64,000 bases of DNA. It comes from Coriaria nepalensis. Lineage: Eukaryota > Streptophyta > Magnoliopsida > Cucurbitales > Coriariaceae. A model generated the notes under the pieces. That model was given only the letters and a program-made list of their open reading frames with translations. It had not been told where the DNA came from and did not search any database. The translations under genes were made by a program, and so were the position numbers. Shown piece after piece: positions 28,388-42,819 of this stretch. The DNA lies in NCBI GenBank assembly GCA_027186245.1, contig CP114484.1, positions 14,084,001 to 14,148,000 of the forward strand. Direction: 5' to 3'. Positions within the stretch are counted from its first letter, which is position 1; every line of letters starts with the position of its first letter.

Positions 28388-29353
28388 GATCAAGAAGCGA
28401 AGCGTTTCATCTCCTCCTCGTCTGGTGCAAGAGTTGTGAACCAACAGCGTCAGGCAAACAGAGATGAGAAATACAAGTTGTATTCCTGCCGACGAAGAAT
28501 TAGATAGAGCTTCCACATCAACTTCATATCAGCCAAGAGGTAGATTGAAGATCGGTGAGCAGCTCCCTGTCTCCCTTCCAAGCCATCACCCACAATTCCA
28601 GTTTTCTTCTGCGCTGACCCTCCCTTGAAACCTGGGAAAACCTGTTTCTGCTTTTAGATTATGTTTATGACTAAAACAAGTTTGTTTTTTTTTTTGTCTA
28701 ACTTCCCTCCCTCGACTTGCACAGAAATTTCATATTTAATATAGCTAAAATTCTTTGCGACTTTAGGTGTCTGTTAGAGACTTAGAGCTTACAGTCGTGT
28801 ACGTCGTAGTTGCAACTTGTACGTGGATGATTTTGTTCTGCATGTGATGATTGAGTGTGTCTTTCTGTCATTATTGTTTCTTTCTATGACTTTCTTGCTT
28901 AAATTCAATGACCTGAACATTCTTGTATTCTTAAGATCAATAGGAACAGTACAATGAAAAAGTATGTATAAAATAAGCAATAGAAATGATATGCTGTAGT
29001 CATGAAGGAAATTAACGAAAGTGTATAATTAATTGCACAGGGATTTGTTAGCGGAACCCAATACGACGGGGTGTACATTTCTTCTTTTTTATTTATTTAT
29101 TTATTTAATTTAATAATTGTTTCTTTCGAATTATAGTGATTAATGTTAGGTTCAAACTTCAAAGTAGGAGTTAGAGGCTGTTCCCAAAAATAGGAAGGAC
29201 TTTGAAAGCGCGCTTTACGCGCGCAAAAATAAGGTGGTCATGAAAAATAAGAGAGAAGTGAACAAAAATAAAAAATAAAAACATTGGGTTCGGTAAAAAG
29301 CTCCATTTTTGTTGTCATTATCCGGGTCCGGTCATTGTTGATGAGCTCTGAAA
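28388..29353. other. Intergenic flank, MLO promoter side
   Basis: The first part still shows acyltransferase-tail-like peptides in the same frame (FISSSSGARVVNQQRQANRD). The rest is AT-rich upstream DNA of MLO with an AT-rich stretch near 29095-29115. Confidence 0.45.
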
Positions 29354-32300
29354 ATGGCTGGAGGAGGCGGAGGGGGTCCGGTTAGGCAGCTAGATCAGAC
29401 GCCCACATGGGCTGTCGCTGCTATTTGTGCCATTATGGTTCTTCTTTCTATCATCCTTGAGAAAGTTATTCATCACATCGGAGAGGTGATTGTAATCATC
29501 TTTGCCTTTTCTTTCTCTTTTTTTCTTGTTTTACATGCATTTAGACATCGCTGCCGGATGCAGAGGCAGCACTGAGTTGCATGCATTAATCATCTCAAGG
29601 ATGCATCTCTTGCCTCTTGGCCTTCCGGGTTAGCTTTTCTTTGATTTTCCTGGACAAGGCAAAACTAAGAAGAATAATTGGATATGCACAATAGATTCAT
29701 AGGCAGACCAATATCTATGCTTTTTACAGAATTGATGCAGATTCTGAACCAATTTTTTTGTAACGTGATAGTTGATAAGATATCAAAATCTAGGTTCCTT
29801 CTCCTCCTCTGATTAATCTGTACTTGCCTCTAAAATGGGCTACCTTCCCTATCAGAACCGAATATATAAAGGCATTCTCATTAACTTTTTTGGATTGCAC
29901 ATGCAGTGGTTTCAAGAAAAGAGAAAGAATGCTCTGTTTGAAGCACTTGAGAAAGTAAAGGACGGTAATTGCACAAAATCTTGCGAGTTTCAGTTCCATT
30001 ATGTTTTACCTATATTAATATTTTTAGGTAGATCCAGCTCTGACTGCCTTCCCAAGTAAAGAATTACAATTTTATAGTTTTTTGGTGTGGCAGAGCTTAT
30101 GGTGTTGGGATTCATTTCATTGATGTTGACATTCGGGCAATCGTACATTGCCCAAATTTGCGTACCCTTCAAGTATATAGACACGATGTTACCCTGTAAA
30201 CATAGGGACGGTCATAATGGGGCTGACCAGCATGTTAAGGCCGAGCATCGACGCAGGCTTCTCTGGCATGACCATAGAATTCTTGCTGGGTCGGTTGCTG
30301 TTGAATGCAAGCGAGTATGCTCTTCAGCCTTATAAATTAACTAATCTCACATCCATTACAGTGATATGGTTGCCTTTAGTTCTTAGCTATTCTTCTTGGT
30401 TGTAACTGGCAGGGACATGTGCCCATGATATCGCTGAACGGTCTGCATCAGTTACACATCTTCATCTTCTTTCTAGCTCTCTTCCACGTGATGTATAGTG
30501 CCATAACTATGATGCTTGGAAGGTTAAAGGTCAGGGAGTAAATTTTACTGTCTTATTTCTTATAGCTACAGCTATTTGACAGTGATTCTATCAGTTGTCA
30601 GCTAACATATTTCGTTTTCAAACAGACTCGTGCATGGAAGGAATGGGAAGATGAGTGCTTGCAGGAAACTGATCAGATGAATGGTATGATATTACCAGAT
30701 TGGGTATTTGTTTTTATGTTCCTTTTATTATACTGATCAGATGATCGAGTGATGATTTTGCTAAATAATTGTTCAGATCCCAAGAGATTCAGGCTTACTC
30801 ACGAGACATCCTTTGTGAGAGACCACACAAGTTCCATGTATAAAACACCCTTCACCGCTTATCTTGTAAGCAAAACAAGTAGTAAATCATCATGTATAAC
30901 CATATATACGTCTAGTAGTTGATCAGTTCGATAAACATAACCTATTTATAGGGAACCAATTAATATATTGATGCTACGGTATATATTTTTCAGGCTTGTT
31001 TCTTTCGACAATTCTTCAGGTCCGTACGTAAGGCTGATTACCTGACCATGCGACATGCGTTCATTAGTGTGAGTCTAACCACAGCCAATACACACATACA
31101 ATTTGATCCATACACAGTTGATTATATGAATTGATTTCTTGCTATTAATTGCTGCAGGTTCACTTAGCACCTGGAAGCAAGTTTAACTTTCAAAAATATA
31201 TCAGAAGGTCACTAGAAGAGGACTTTAAGGTGGTGGTGGGAATCAGGTGATCATTTACAATGCCAAAATATATACAGATATGGTTGATACAATCTCATAT
31301 ACACATCATGTATATGGCAATTCCTGCAGCATACCTTAGTGTGCATCAAACAATGTGAGATCTGGATACCAGAAATCATGACTCAAAATATATTTGTTTC
31401 CTTTTGGTGGCAGTCCACTTTTATGGGCTACGGTGGTGCTTTATCTGCTTGTGAATGTCAGTGGTCAGTTAGTTTTCTTCTGCCCTTTTATGCTCTGTTT
31501 GAACTCTGAGAATCGTCCTACTCTCTCCCTCTATTTTTTCATTTATTTGTAATGTGTTTGTAAATTCAGGATGGTACGTTATGATTGCAGTGACCTTAGT
31601 CCCTCTAATAGTAAGAAATTAAACTTGTTCCATAGTAGCATACAATGATAGTAGGAGGGTGTTGGTGAAGGATGACTAATTAGTATTTGCGGTTCATGTA
31701 AAGGTAATCTTAGCAGTTGGGACGAAGCTTCAAGCGATTATAACACAAATGGCAGTTGAAATCACGCAGAAGCATGTGGTGGTACAGGGGATACCTCTGG
31801 TCCAAGTTTCTGATAAACATTTCTGGTTTAGTTGGCCCCAGTTAGTTCTCTATCTCATCCATTTTGTGCTTTTTCAGGTAGCTTTCTGGATCCAGCTCCT
31901 TTTTTTTTCTCTTAAAAAAAGTTGATCTTAAACAGGTTTCTGATATTTGTGTGGTATGTATGTGAGTGATGCAGAATGCATTTGGGATAACATATTTCTT
32001 CTGGATATGGGTGAGAGATCATTAATCCACTCTACTGCCCTACCAAAATATTTATCATTCTACTTCTTCTTCTTCTTGTGGTTGATTTATCTAGAGATGA
32101 GTATAACAAGGTGCGATGGGGAATGAGTAAACGGGTTTTGATTGAATGCAGTATGAGTTTGGGTTGAGGTCCTGTTTTCACGCAAACTTTCCTCTCACAC
32201 TTGCAAGAGCGGCTCTTGGGTAAGTCGAACGCTTGCTTGTTATGTACATCAATGAGGCAATCCGGAATTGAGTGGAAATATATATATATATATAATGAAT

Positions 32301-32677
32301 TTTGTGGATGCAGGGTAGCGGTCCAAGTTCTGTGCAGCTACATCACACTTCCGCTATATGCCCTTGTTACGCAGGTAAGTATAGGCGCATGCATGCATAG
32401 AAACTAGAAAGCATATATAATAAGTTAACACGGTACGTTGATGTTTGACCATGTCTATCTACTCTCTGCTCTCTATTCTCTACTCTCTACTTCGTAGATG
32501 GGATCCACAATGAAGAAGTCAATATTTGACGAGCATACAGCCAAGGCCCTAAAAAGATGGCGGAAAAAGGCAGTAGAAAGGAAGCATGAAGGGAAGGGAA
32601 GGCCTCCGCCACTGACCCAAACATTGGGTAGCCCCATCGACATGGATTCGCCCACTGATTCCCCTGCTGCTCCGTAA
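29354..32677 (+). CDS. MLO-family seven-transmembrane protein
   Basis: Fifteen exons join without a break to 482 residues: 29354-29485, 29907-29964, 30094-30314, 30413-30529, 30626-30683, 30777-30865, 30994-31068, 31158-31246, 31414-31463, 31570-31610, 31704-31877, 31975-32010, 32152-32219, 32314-32374 and 32498-32677. Signatures in order are [139 protein letters not shown] and [21 protein letters not shown] calmodulin-binding helix lies at about residues 437-453 ([16 protein letters not shown]). MLO proteins are plasma-membrane, calmodulin-regulated and linked to Ca2+ signalling and mildew susceptibility. The C-terminal tail is short for the family. The context suggests the AtMLO9 region, but I do not assign a clade. 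Confidence 0.95.
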
Positions 32678-34098
32678 CACGAGGGATATGAATTCTCATG
32701 TATTATAATCTCACAACTCTGTGTATTCATCATTTCCATATTTCAAAATTATCATAGCTTATTTAGGCTTTGCATGTATTCTTTTTTCAGTAATTTTCCA
32801 GCATATTCCCACGATTGAATGAATCCTGTTAACATATTCCAGTAATTACAGATCAACAGCATCTATTGAATTAACGTCTCTACCGGGCCCGGCAATTAAC
32901 AAACAAGCCATGGACCGGGGGGAAAGATAAAACGGTAATTAAAATTTATCTTCCGAAAATTTTTAAAATTATAATAATTTTTTTTATAATTTTGATAATT
33001 AAAATGTAGCATCCAATTTTTAGAAAATTTAAAATAAAACATTTTTTTTTATTTAAAAATTATAATTAATTTTAAATTTTCATATAAATTATAATTAATC
33101 TTCAAAATATTGAATTAGGATAATGAATATTAAAAAATAAAATTTAATTATAATAAATACTAATTTTTTTTCCACAAATTATTAATATTATTCAACATGA
33201 CCCAATCCAACTCATAAAATTAAAAAATAAAATTTTATTTCCGAAATAACTTTTTAGTTTATCTAAATTAATTTCTTTTTCTTTTTCATCATAATTTTTT
33301 TTTTGTTGAAAAATTTGATATAATTTCTCTCAAATAAACCGGTTATATGAAAAAACCGAATCAATTCGATCAGTCTAATTAAGAGAAACTAGATCAAATT
33401 TCTTTTTTTTTTTTTTCCTTTAAGAAATCACTTTTTTTTCTCTCTAAAATATTGACCATAATCAATTTGATAAGTCTTGAGAGAAATTAAATTAAATTTT
33501 TTTTCAAGAAATCAATCTTTCTTTCATGATGGTGGTTGGTGATGGCAATCAAAAAAATGAGATTGTCTGAAAATTTTATAGAAAAAAGTATGATGAAAAG
33601 TTAAATAAAATTAACTTAGGTAAATTGAGGAGTTATTTTATGAACAAAAATATATTTTTCTAATTTTATGAATTATATCTAATTATATTATATCATATTA
33701 ATAATTTAGAATTAGTTTATAATTTTTTTTTAATATTTATTATTATTAAAATTTTATTTTTTAAAAATTCATTATACTTATTAAATATTTTAAGATTCAT
33801 CATAACTTATATACAATTTTAAGATTAATTATAATTTCTAAAATAAATTGGAGATCTTACCTTAATTTTAAAAAAAAAAACTGGAACCCGCCGTCTAATT
33901 ATCAAAATTATAAAAACTTTGTTTTCAAATTTTTTTCATCGTAAATCCTATTTTATCCTAAAATAAATGGAGTGCGCTACGCGGGCCCGGCCAGATAGTA
34001 TCAACCGTTAAAGAATGGCCAGATAGATCGATGAGATAGATAGATAGGAGGGATTCATTTTGGGTGCTTTTCAATGGCGGGCATTTTGTTCGTCCATA
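32678..34098. other. Very AT-rich intergenic DNA
   Basis: The 3' flank of MLO, then about 1 kb of A/T-run DNA bounded by inverted repeats, then the FKBP18 promoter side. Confidence 0.6.
32981..33916. repeat. AT-rich element with exact 21-bp inverted repeat
   Basis: Positions 32981-33001 (TTTTTATAATTTTGATAATT then A) are exactly reverse-complemented at 33896-33916, about 0.9 kb apart. DNA between is A/T homopolymer-rich with internal partial inverted similarity. It may be a short inverted-repeat transposon. No target-site duplication was identified. Confidence 0.6.
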
Positions 34099-35612
34099 AT
34101 GGCATTAGCGAAGAGCTTTTACGATTTGAACGTTGATCGTCTTCTTCCTCAAAACCCTTCTACACTCGTCTCCAACCCTAGGGAGAATGTGAACCTTGAC
34201 GTTAATCCGACTTCCATTTCCAGAAGGTCTGCGATTTTGATATCTTCGCTGCCCTTCACCCTCGTAAAGCCATCAGAGGCAAGGGAGAGACGCAACAGGA
34301 AAACCATCCCTCTTGATGACTATCTCACCAGTCGTTAGTGCTTTTCTTCTCTCCCATTTACGTATTCTTACATTCTTAACTTTTCAGCTACTTAGATTAT
34401 TGCAAGGATGTAGGTATTATTAGATTGTGTTTACACCAACGAATTATTGCAGGTTTATACCCTCTATATTCATGGCTTCTGTACATCTAGGTCCATGTAC
34501 TTTGATGAGACAGTTATACATTTCTATTTAGCCTTCAGTTTGACAGAAATCTGATCTTCTTTAACCTTTGAATCCAGCCGATGGATTGAAGTATTATGAT
34601 GTGGTGGAGGGAAAGGGTGAAGTGGCGGAAAGAGGATCAACAGTTCAGGTTTATTTGTTTGTTTGTTTGTTTGTTGTGGAGTTAAATATCTTTCATACAT
34701 AAAATCAAGTTTATATCCTAGCCAAATTGTTCCCAGGTGCACTTTGACTGTGTCTACCGACGCATTACGGCAGTATCTAGTCGGGAATCTAAACTGTTAG
34801 CTGGAAATCGTGCAATTGCTCAGGTTTGTACCTTTTTCTTCTTTAGGTAGGGTGGAGGAAAGGTAGTACGTGACTACAAGAAATTCAATGGATCCAAACT
34901 ACTAGTACTTCTCCATTTTATATCTGATCCCCTACTAAATACATGCATACTTGATTATGCTGTAAGCAGCCATATGAGTTCAAAGTTGGAGCTCCTCCGG
35001 GAAAAGAACGAAAGCGTGATTTTGTGGACAACCCAAATGGTCTGTTTTCTGCACAGGCTGCGCCCAAGCCACCAGCAGCCATGTACTCAATAACTGAAGG
35101 GATGAAAGTAGGGGGAAAGGTGTAGCATTTATGTGTATAACATTGACATATACCCTTTCATGTCCTTCTCTTACCATTTTATTTTCTCATTAGTTTGGCA
35201 CAATAACTCCTTTGGTTTCCTTGCAGCGGACAGTGATTGTCCCTCCTGAAGCTGGGTATGGTAAAAGAGGAATGAACGAGATACCCGTAAGCACCATGAC
35301 ATTGAGCCATTACATGAGCTGCATTGTTTATTGTTTTTTATTTTATTTTTTTACTCTTTATGCATATACTTTAGCTTCATTCTAGTGGGAGATCTCACTT
35401 CGTATTGAGATATGAGGGCTGGCAGATAAGAGTTTCTCTCTATTATAACAGATACAGTGTGCTTTTTGCTACCAGATGCAGAGGAGCAAGTGGTGCATAT
35501 TGCCACATGTAATTCTGACTGACTTATTCTAATGGTTTGGCAGCCTGAAGCAACTTTTGAATTAAATATCGAGCTTTTGCAAGTGGTACGGCCTGAAAAA
35601 AGTGGAGCATGA
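34099..35612 (+). CDS. FKBP18: FKBP-type peptidyl-prolyl isomerase, chloroplast FKBP18-like
   Basis: Exons 34099-34333, 34578-34648, 34737-34823, 34970-35119, 35227-35286 and 35544-35612 join in phase to 223 residues. The N-terminus is a plastid transit peptide followed by a twin-arginine, lumen-type stretch (RRSAILISSLPFTLV then EARERR). The FKBP domain reads DGLKYYDVVEGKGEVAERGS, VHFDCVYRRITAVSSRESKL, PYEFKVGAPPGKERKRDFVD, PPAAMYSITEGMKVGGKRTV, IVPPEAGYGKRGMNEIP and ATFELNIELLQVV. FKBPs catalyse cis-trans isomerisation of prolyl bonds; lumen targeting is inferred. ATG 34099 is used because the ATG at 34074 is in another frame and stops early. The first donor (C|GTTAGT) restores the family's TSPDG. 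Confidence 0.92.
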
Positions 35613-36696
35613 CTTGAGCAGGAAATTACGGTGAGTTGAATCTTCAATTCCCATGCACTGCATTTACAGGGACAATCATAGGTACCTTTATTTTACTTTC
35701 TTTTCTTTAATATAAATTTTGGTCAAAACAATTAGAGTTATACTATGAAGAGAAACTTCTCAGTGAAGTGCGTTTAGGAATCACTCGCTAAATTTTTCTT
35801 TTGATCTTTGTTGTATTTAATTTTTGTTGCTTATGAAGGTAGTAGGCACAGCGGTGGTATAGCTGGGGGCTTCAAGATGGTGGACTGCTAGAGGAAGAAA
35901 ACAGGAGGACAGAACCAAGTATGAAGTCGGGGTTGATGACTGTATGTTTAATGGAGCAAGGCTGTAGGATTTTCCCTTTTTTTTTGGCTCTTTATTATTT
36001 TCTTAAGAGATATCTACATCGAATGACTAATGGCAAAAGCTGTGATGTGCTATTTTTTTTTTGGGGTCAAAATATTTTATCCATGGCATTGCATGGTGGA
36101 ACTTAAAGAACACTTGGTCAAGAATATTTAGTAAAAGAAAGTTGTAAGAATGATATGAAAATAAAGAGGAGCATCTGTAGTTAGTAATTATATAAGTGGG
36201 GGTTTAGAATACTTGGCAAAAGCCGTGGAATAAAGATAATGATATGTTTTGGCGTTTGGCGTTTGGCATTTGGCGTTTTCATTGTGGGTGGGGATTGACT
36301 CTTTAAGATGGTTAAGATATAAAAACTCACATGATGGGGGGGAATAGAAGCCTTGCATCTTGACAAGATTCATACATATGGCCCCATGTCCTTCACTGAT
36401 AATTAGGGTCGACAATGATATATATGAGGCAGAGACTTTTCATGCATTTTGTGATAGCTTTGTGCTTCCATATGATGTTGTTAAAGAGAAAGCGGGGTTG
36501 TTGTTGTAGCGGTAGCCATAAGAAGAAGAGGAGAGTTGCTGATGCCTGCCTGGTGGTGTGTGCGCGTGATTGTAGTACAGTGTGCTCTCACTCTCTCACT
36601 TTGAGGCCCCCTTTCCCCCCCGACATTCTGTCTTTCTATTCTCTGCGACTGCTGCTTATAACTTCTTTATTAATTTCCTCAAAACTGAATAAGAAA
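35613..36696. other. Intergenic DNA between FKBP18 and ATL80-like
   Basis: 3' UTR and promoter-side DNA. A short GGCGTTT/GGCATTT tandem run lies at about 36250-36280. No gene was recognised. Confidence 0.5.
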
Positions 36697-37248
36697 ATGA
36701 AAAATATCAACCTAATAAAAGATGGCCGAAGGGTAATAAATGGGATTTTCACTCGGCCAATCCGAAGCGGATACCCCATAATACTGGCAGCTCTCCTCTG
36801 CGCCTTGATCTGTGTTCTTTGCCTCATTGCCGTCTCACGTTGTGCTTGGCTCCGCCACATCTCCGCTGCTGATTCCACTCCTTCGGTGCCTCTCTCAAAC
36901 AAAGGCCTGAAGAAGGTCCTAAGGTCCCTCCCAACGCTCACCGTCACAGCCTTTGAGTCCTCTGAATGCTCAGACTGTGCCATCTGCCTCGCCCAGTTTT
37001 CCCTTGGCGATGAAATCCGAGTGCTTCCACACTGAATGCACAGATTCCATGTGCCCTGCATCGATACCTGGTTTGGATCGCATTTGTCCTGCCCTTCCTG
37101 CCGTCATATTTTGGGGGTTGCTCGCTGTGATAAGTGTGGTGGTCTTACGGCCAACAAATCCAGTACCGATGGACCTGATAATGAGGCAAGAGTAAAGGAG
37201 AGAGAGGGTGGTCATAGTCACACAAATACAAATAAGTTCTTATCTTAG
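36697..37248 (+). pseudogene. RING-H2 finger E3 ligase (ATL80-like), nonsense-mutated
   Basis: A single-exon frame of 184 codons as in ATL genes. It has an N-terminal membrane helix at about residues 28-48 (ILAALLCALICVLCLIAVSR), the basic GLKKVLRSLPTLTV segment, and a RING-H2 with [34 protein letters not shown] and [23 protein letters not shown] proteins are membrane-anchored ubiquitin ligases. TGA at 37033-37035 (codon 113) stands exactly where the third zinc-ligand Cys (QCGH in the family) belongs, and the neighbouring Gln and Gly are also changed. The frame continues cleanly to 37248. The truncated product would have no working RING. Confidence 0.9.
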
Positions 37249-38471
37249 TGCCGCAACCCCCTAGAAAATTGTACGTACCTTGCTAGCGTTCCTTACCTTA
37301 TTTTCCTTTCTTAAAAAGTAGGATTATTGGTAGATTGATGATGATTGGTCAATTGGCATGATTGTTGAAACTGCTTAGTTGGTGAGATGATTGAAATATT
37401 ATGAGTAGGAGTAAAGATTAGAATGCAGAGGAAGAATGAAGTACATGTCTTTCTCATGTCTAAGTGAATGACTGTCATTTACGTACCTTGATAGTTTCTG
37501 TACAGTTTACAACCTGTAAAGCATCTCCGAAATGTCCAAGTTTTAATTTTTGTGAGAAATAAGAATGTGGGGAATAATTTGATCTATTTTGAATTGAATA
37601 ACAAAGTTGAGTTGTTCAGGGGACAGGGGTTGCTGATATCTTTGATTCTAGCTAGTTAAGTTAGTGCTGTAACAGGCCCAATTGCAATAACAGAGAATTG
37701 AATTAGAGCAGGGAAAATATGAGAACAGAACAAGAAGAAACGAAAAAGAAACAAATGGGATTGGATTGGATTGGTAAAGTTGATTAGTTGAGGTTAATAC
37801 GCAGGGCCAAATCAGAGCATCAGTTTCTTTCTGGGATATTTATGGTGTAGTTATACTACTACTACAGTCACAGTGATCCTCGGTGAGTCTTAACAAACAT
37901 CCACTATAATATATTAATATTTATTAATTAATAAAATAAAATAAAATCTCCAGTCGTGCCTACCGTATGGGTCTCTAGAATTGATATTCCCACTACACTA
38001 TAATAAACCGGCCTCATTATACATTTTATGGGCTTTGGGCCATCGACAATCGATAGGGAGGTGGGCCTTTTGGGTTGTAAAGCATTTCACCACATCTACC
38101 ATTGCTTAAGACCAGGTAACCTTTTTAGTATGACTGTATCGTTACAATTCGGTTAGTTATTATTACATTGAATTGCATACCCTTACCCGCCTTCACCCAT
38201 CGTCGTCCTCATGTAAATTTTATTTATGAAACCCTAACAGATCCACCCCCCCCCCTCCCCCTCCTTTGCTCGTCTCCTCTCCTGTATGCAAGTTTCATTT
38301 TAGAATATGGCATCGCTTTGGACTCTTCACCTCCAGACCATTTCTCTCCAGGCAAGAATTTATTTTATTTTTTTTTATAATTCCTTTTTCATTACAGATG
38401 TTTGTCCTTGTTTTCAGTTCTCCTTTAATAGTATACATCCGATGTAGCCTTCGAGTTCGATTCCAAAGCAT
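37249..38471. other. Intergenic DNA
   Basis: Downstream flank of the ATL80-like gene and promoter side of MCD1. Only AT-rich and C-rich short runs were seen. Confidence 0.5.
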
Positions 38472-39826
38472 ATGGCTTCGTCCACTGTACTGGAACGAAG
38501 TAGACATTATGGCTGGAATTTTACTCATACCCATCTTCACTGGAATTGGAGCCGTCATTCCTTGGGCCGCAATTTCCTCATCCGAGTCTCCGACGGTTTA
38601 CCGACTCCTGATTCGGACAATATAAATGCACAAGCTGATGAAGTAGAGGTCCAAGCGGATGATTCTCCTGCTCGCGTGAATGCCAACGACCCGCTTGCCA
38701 AATTGCACCACATGATTAGCTCTTCCCCATCCCTTGTTTACTTGGTAGTATTCCCTCCCTCTATTCTTATACTGTTTTGGATGTTAGCCCGGTAGTACTA
38801 CTGCTGCATATTCGTCCCTCAATTCATATATCATTTCAACTCATATAAACACCCTTGGCAGTTACTACTTGCATTTGATTATGTGATCCGGTCTTTTGAT
38901 TTATATGCGTGCGGAGTATCAATGGACAGATGTTTAGACAAGTTTTTTTTTCTTTTCGCAGATGAACAAATATAGTGGAGGTAATCTTGCAATTGGGTTA
39001 TGTATTGCAGCTGCTTGTTTTGCCATTATTATGAGAATATATGTGGTGAGGAATTCACGTCACAGCCATCCTGGGTCTGTAGCGGATCTTGTCAGGCGTG
39101 GCCAGCTAAGATCTGACAGAAGAGGCATGTATGGCGCTGTCCCTTGCTACTTCAATCCTAATCTTTGCCTCTTTGCCTCTTCGCCACAGCATGCTGTATC
39201 ATTTATAATCTAATCTGCACCTTCATTATGCAGTTCAAGGCCTCTGAAGTACGAGGATCCATTCAATAACCCATTGGTAAAGGTTGGCAAAAGCAAGTTA
39301 ACCGTAGAAGTGTGTGGAAAAATATATCGGTTAGCCCCTGTTACTCTTACTGAAGAGGAGCAAGCAATCCATCAGAAACGGAGGTCACGTGCATACCAGT
39401 GGAAGAGACCGAGTATCTTTCTTAAGGAAGGTGATTCAATACCTCCAGATGTGGACCCGGATACAATTAGGTGGATTCCTGCTAATCATCCTTTTGCAAC
39501 AACAGCCAGCGACATTGATGAAAACTTGGCCCAGAGCAATGTGTACCAAAAGCATGGTGTTCCATTCCGTATTCAAGCTGAGCATGAGGCCCTACAGAGG
39601 AAGCTTGAGGCTCTGCAGAGTGTAAGTATTATTTGAGCCACCATACCTAGTACGAACATACTGGTGGATCATTACTACAACAGTGCATTGGTTTTTGCAG
39701 GAAGAAAAACTCAACAAGTTGGTGGTAGATCCAAGCGATGCTAAAGATTCTGAAAGACCGTTTAAGATAAAACAGAGGCCTGAGGATCAGGCAGAAGGGA
39801 GCTATAATCAATCTGATGACTCTTAA
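38472..39826 (+). CDS. MCD1: MCD1-like chloroplast division-site protein
   Basis: Exons 38472-38744, 38962-39128, 39234-39621 and 39701-39826 join in phase to 317 residues. After a variable N-terminus come NDPLAKLHHMISSSPSLVYL, a membrane helix at about residues 99-120 (NLAIGLCIAAACFAIIMRIY), HPGSVADLVRRGQLRSDRRG, SRPLKYEDPFNNPLVKVGKS and KLTVEVCGKIYRLAPVTLTE. Near the C-terminus, HEALQRKLEALQSEEKLNKL looks coiled-coil. This matches MULTIPLE CHLOROPLAST DIVISION SITE 1, an inner-envelope protein that works with the Min system to place the FtsZ ring. An overlapping frame starting MAGILLIPIFTG was rejected because it stops. The gene is intact. Confidence 0.9.
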
Positions 39827-40479
39827 GGCTTCCATATCAGATCTTGCCCCAAGCTCTTTTGGAGTTAAATCATCTTCTGAGGAAACACATAAACCCTATG
39901 ATATTTGTTGCAGGTTCATGGTTTTCGTCCCAAGTTATTGTTATTCGTTGTAACTAAGTAGTAGAGGAAAGCTGAGTTACTAAAACTGTAAGATGTAAAT
40001 ATGATGGCCATTAGTTTTGGTGAAAAATCTAATGAAGAGCCAATTTTTTCTAACGTCTGTTTCGTAGCCCACGTGGGTTTTAAATATTAGGTGAAGTATT
40101 GTGTCTAAGGCCGATTTGATTTGATTTCTCTCGAAAGACTGTTTTGAAAAGAAAATATCATTATTTATATTGGGAGGTAAAATAATAAAAATGATTTTCC
40201 CATTTTAATAATAATTGAATGCATGCTTAGACCCAAAGCCAAGCAAGTTGTAAAATCATGCTTAAAGACTCACAATATTCAATTTTTGCCTCACTGCTTT
40301 ACTTGAAAGCAACAGTTAAAAGAGACACCCTACCCTCTCTTGTTCTTTTAAATCACTCAATATTGTTAAAAGTAATTTGCATCCATTCATCTTTGTTGTT
40401 TGTCTGCCCTCCAAGCATAACCCTTCAAACATAAATATACACATAGGGACTAGCTATAGTCTTAACATTATCATTATAT
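39827..40479. other. Intergenic DNA
   Basis: MCD1 3' flank and promoter side of the XCP2-like gene; AT-rich. No sugar-transporter (TMT1) gene, which follows MCD1 in Arabidopsis, is found here. Confidence 0.5.
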
Positions 40480-41893
<1,414 letters not shown>

Positions 41894-42819
41894 CTAAATC
41901 AAATTCACACCCAATCCATCATCTAATTTCCTTCACTCTAATTTCCATCATCGTCGGATATGTAGTCGATTACATTAAGTTTTGAAATGAAGTGTACTTT
42001 TCTATAAGTGTATCCTGTGGAAGATGTGTTTGATCAAAAGCAGTATCAGATAGTACGCCGAAAAAGAGATACCAAACTTGCGGCTCACGTAGCTTACTCG
42101 TTACTGTATAAGAGAAGAGAGGATCAAAAGAATATATTACCTAATTACAGGATGAGTGATCAGATTCAGCTTGTTTTGGTAATTAACACAATGGGGGAAT
42201 AGTAGTTTATATTAAAAAAAGAAAAAAAAAAGGGGGGGGGGGGAAATTAAAGTCAGGTTGGACCCATCAAACCCAATCATTTCAAAAAGAAGCTTGAGAG
42301 TCACGTTGCTTTGCGCAGAGGGGATTCTTGAATCTGGAGCTGATCTCAAATGACAAAAATTAAAGAGAGAGAAGTGTCCCTTCTCTCCACGATCTCAGCA
42401 TCATGTATAAAATGATAGCCAAGCCTGTTACTCTCGCTTTGATTAAAGTAAAAAAGCACAAGCAGAATATTATTTCCTTGACCTTGTGCCTGGTGCCTTG
42501 CGCCTTGTGCCTTTTGCGTATATATTTACAATATTATATGTATGCAAGGCCCGAATTAGCTACAACTCTCTTCAATAACAATACAACATTCCCTTCCATT
42601 CCATTGCTACATGCATACATCTTCAAGTACATGCATTTTACTCTACAATTTGTATGCATGGGGCACTGAGCCTCTGTGTCCAAGAGAAGAGATGACCTCC
42701 AAGTAGTTATCTAAGTAGCTTCGTCTCCTATTATCATTCTCACATATTCTCTTACAACTCTTAAAGCCAGCTTGTAATAAGGATTAGTTTCTTACAACTG
42801 CACATTTGTCAATCCATCC
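41894..42819. other. Intergenic DNA
   Basis: 3' flank of the protease, with a poly-A/poly-G run at about 42212-42243. Frames near 42008 and 42403 have no recognisable domain. Confidence 0.5.

Noticed and set aside
34060..34338. Upstream TTG start for FKBP18
   Set aside because: Nuclear plant genes start at ATG; ATG 34099 gives a good transit peptide.
36636..37061. Long - strand frame of 141 codons
   Set aside because: It is antisense to the ATL80-like coding frame, whose TM and RING residues are clear.
38503..38625. Overlapping frame starting MAGILLIPIF
   Set aside because: It stops soon and does not join the MCD1 exons; the 38472 frame does.
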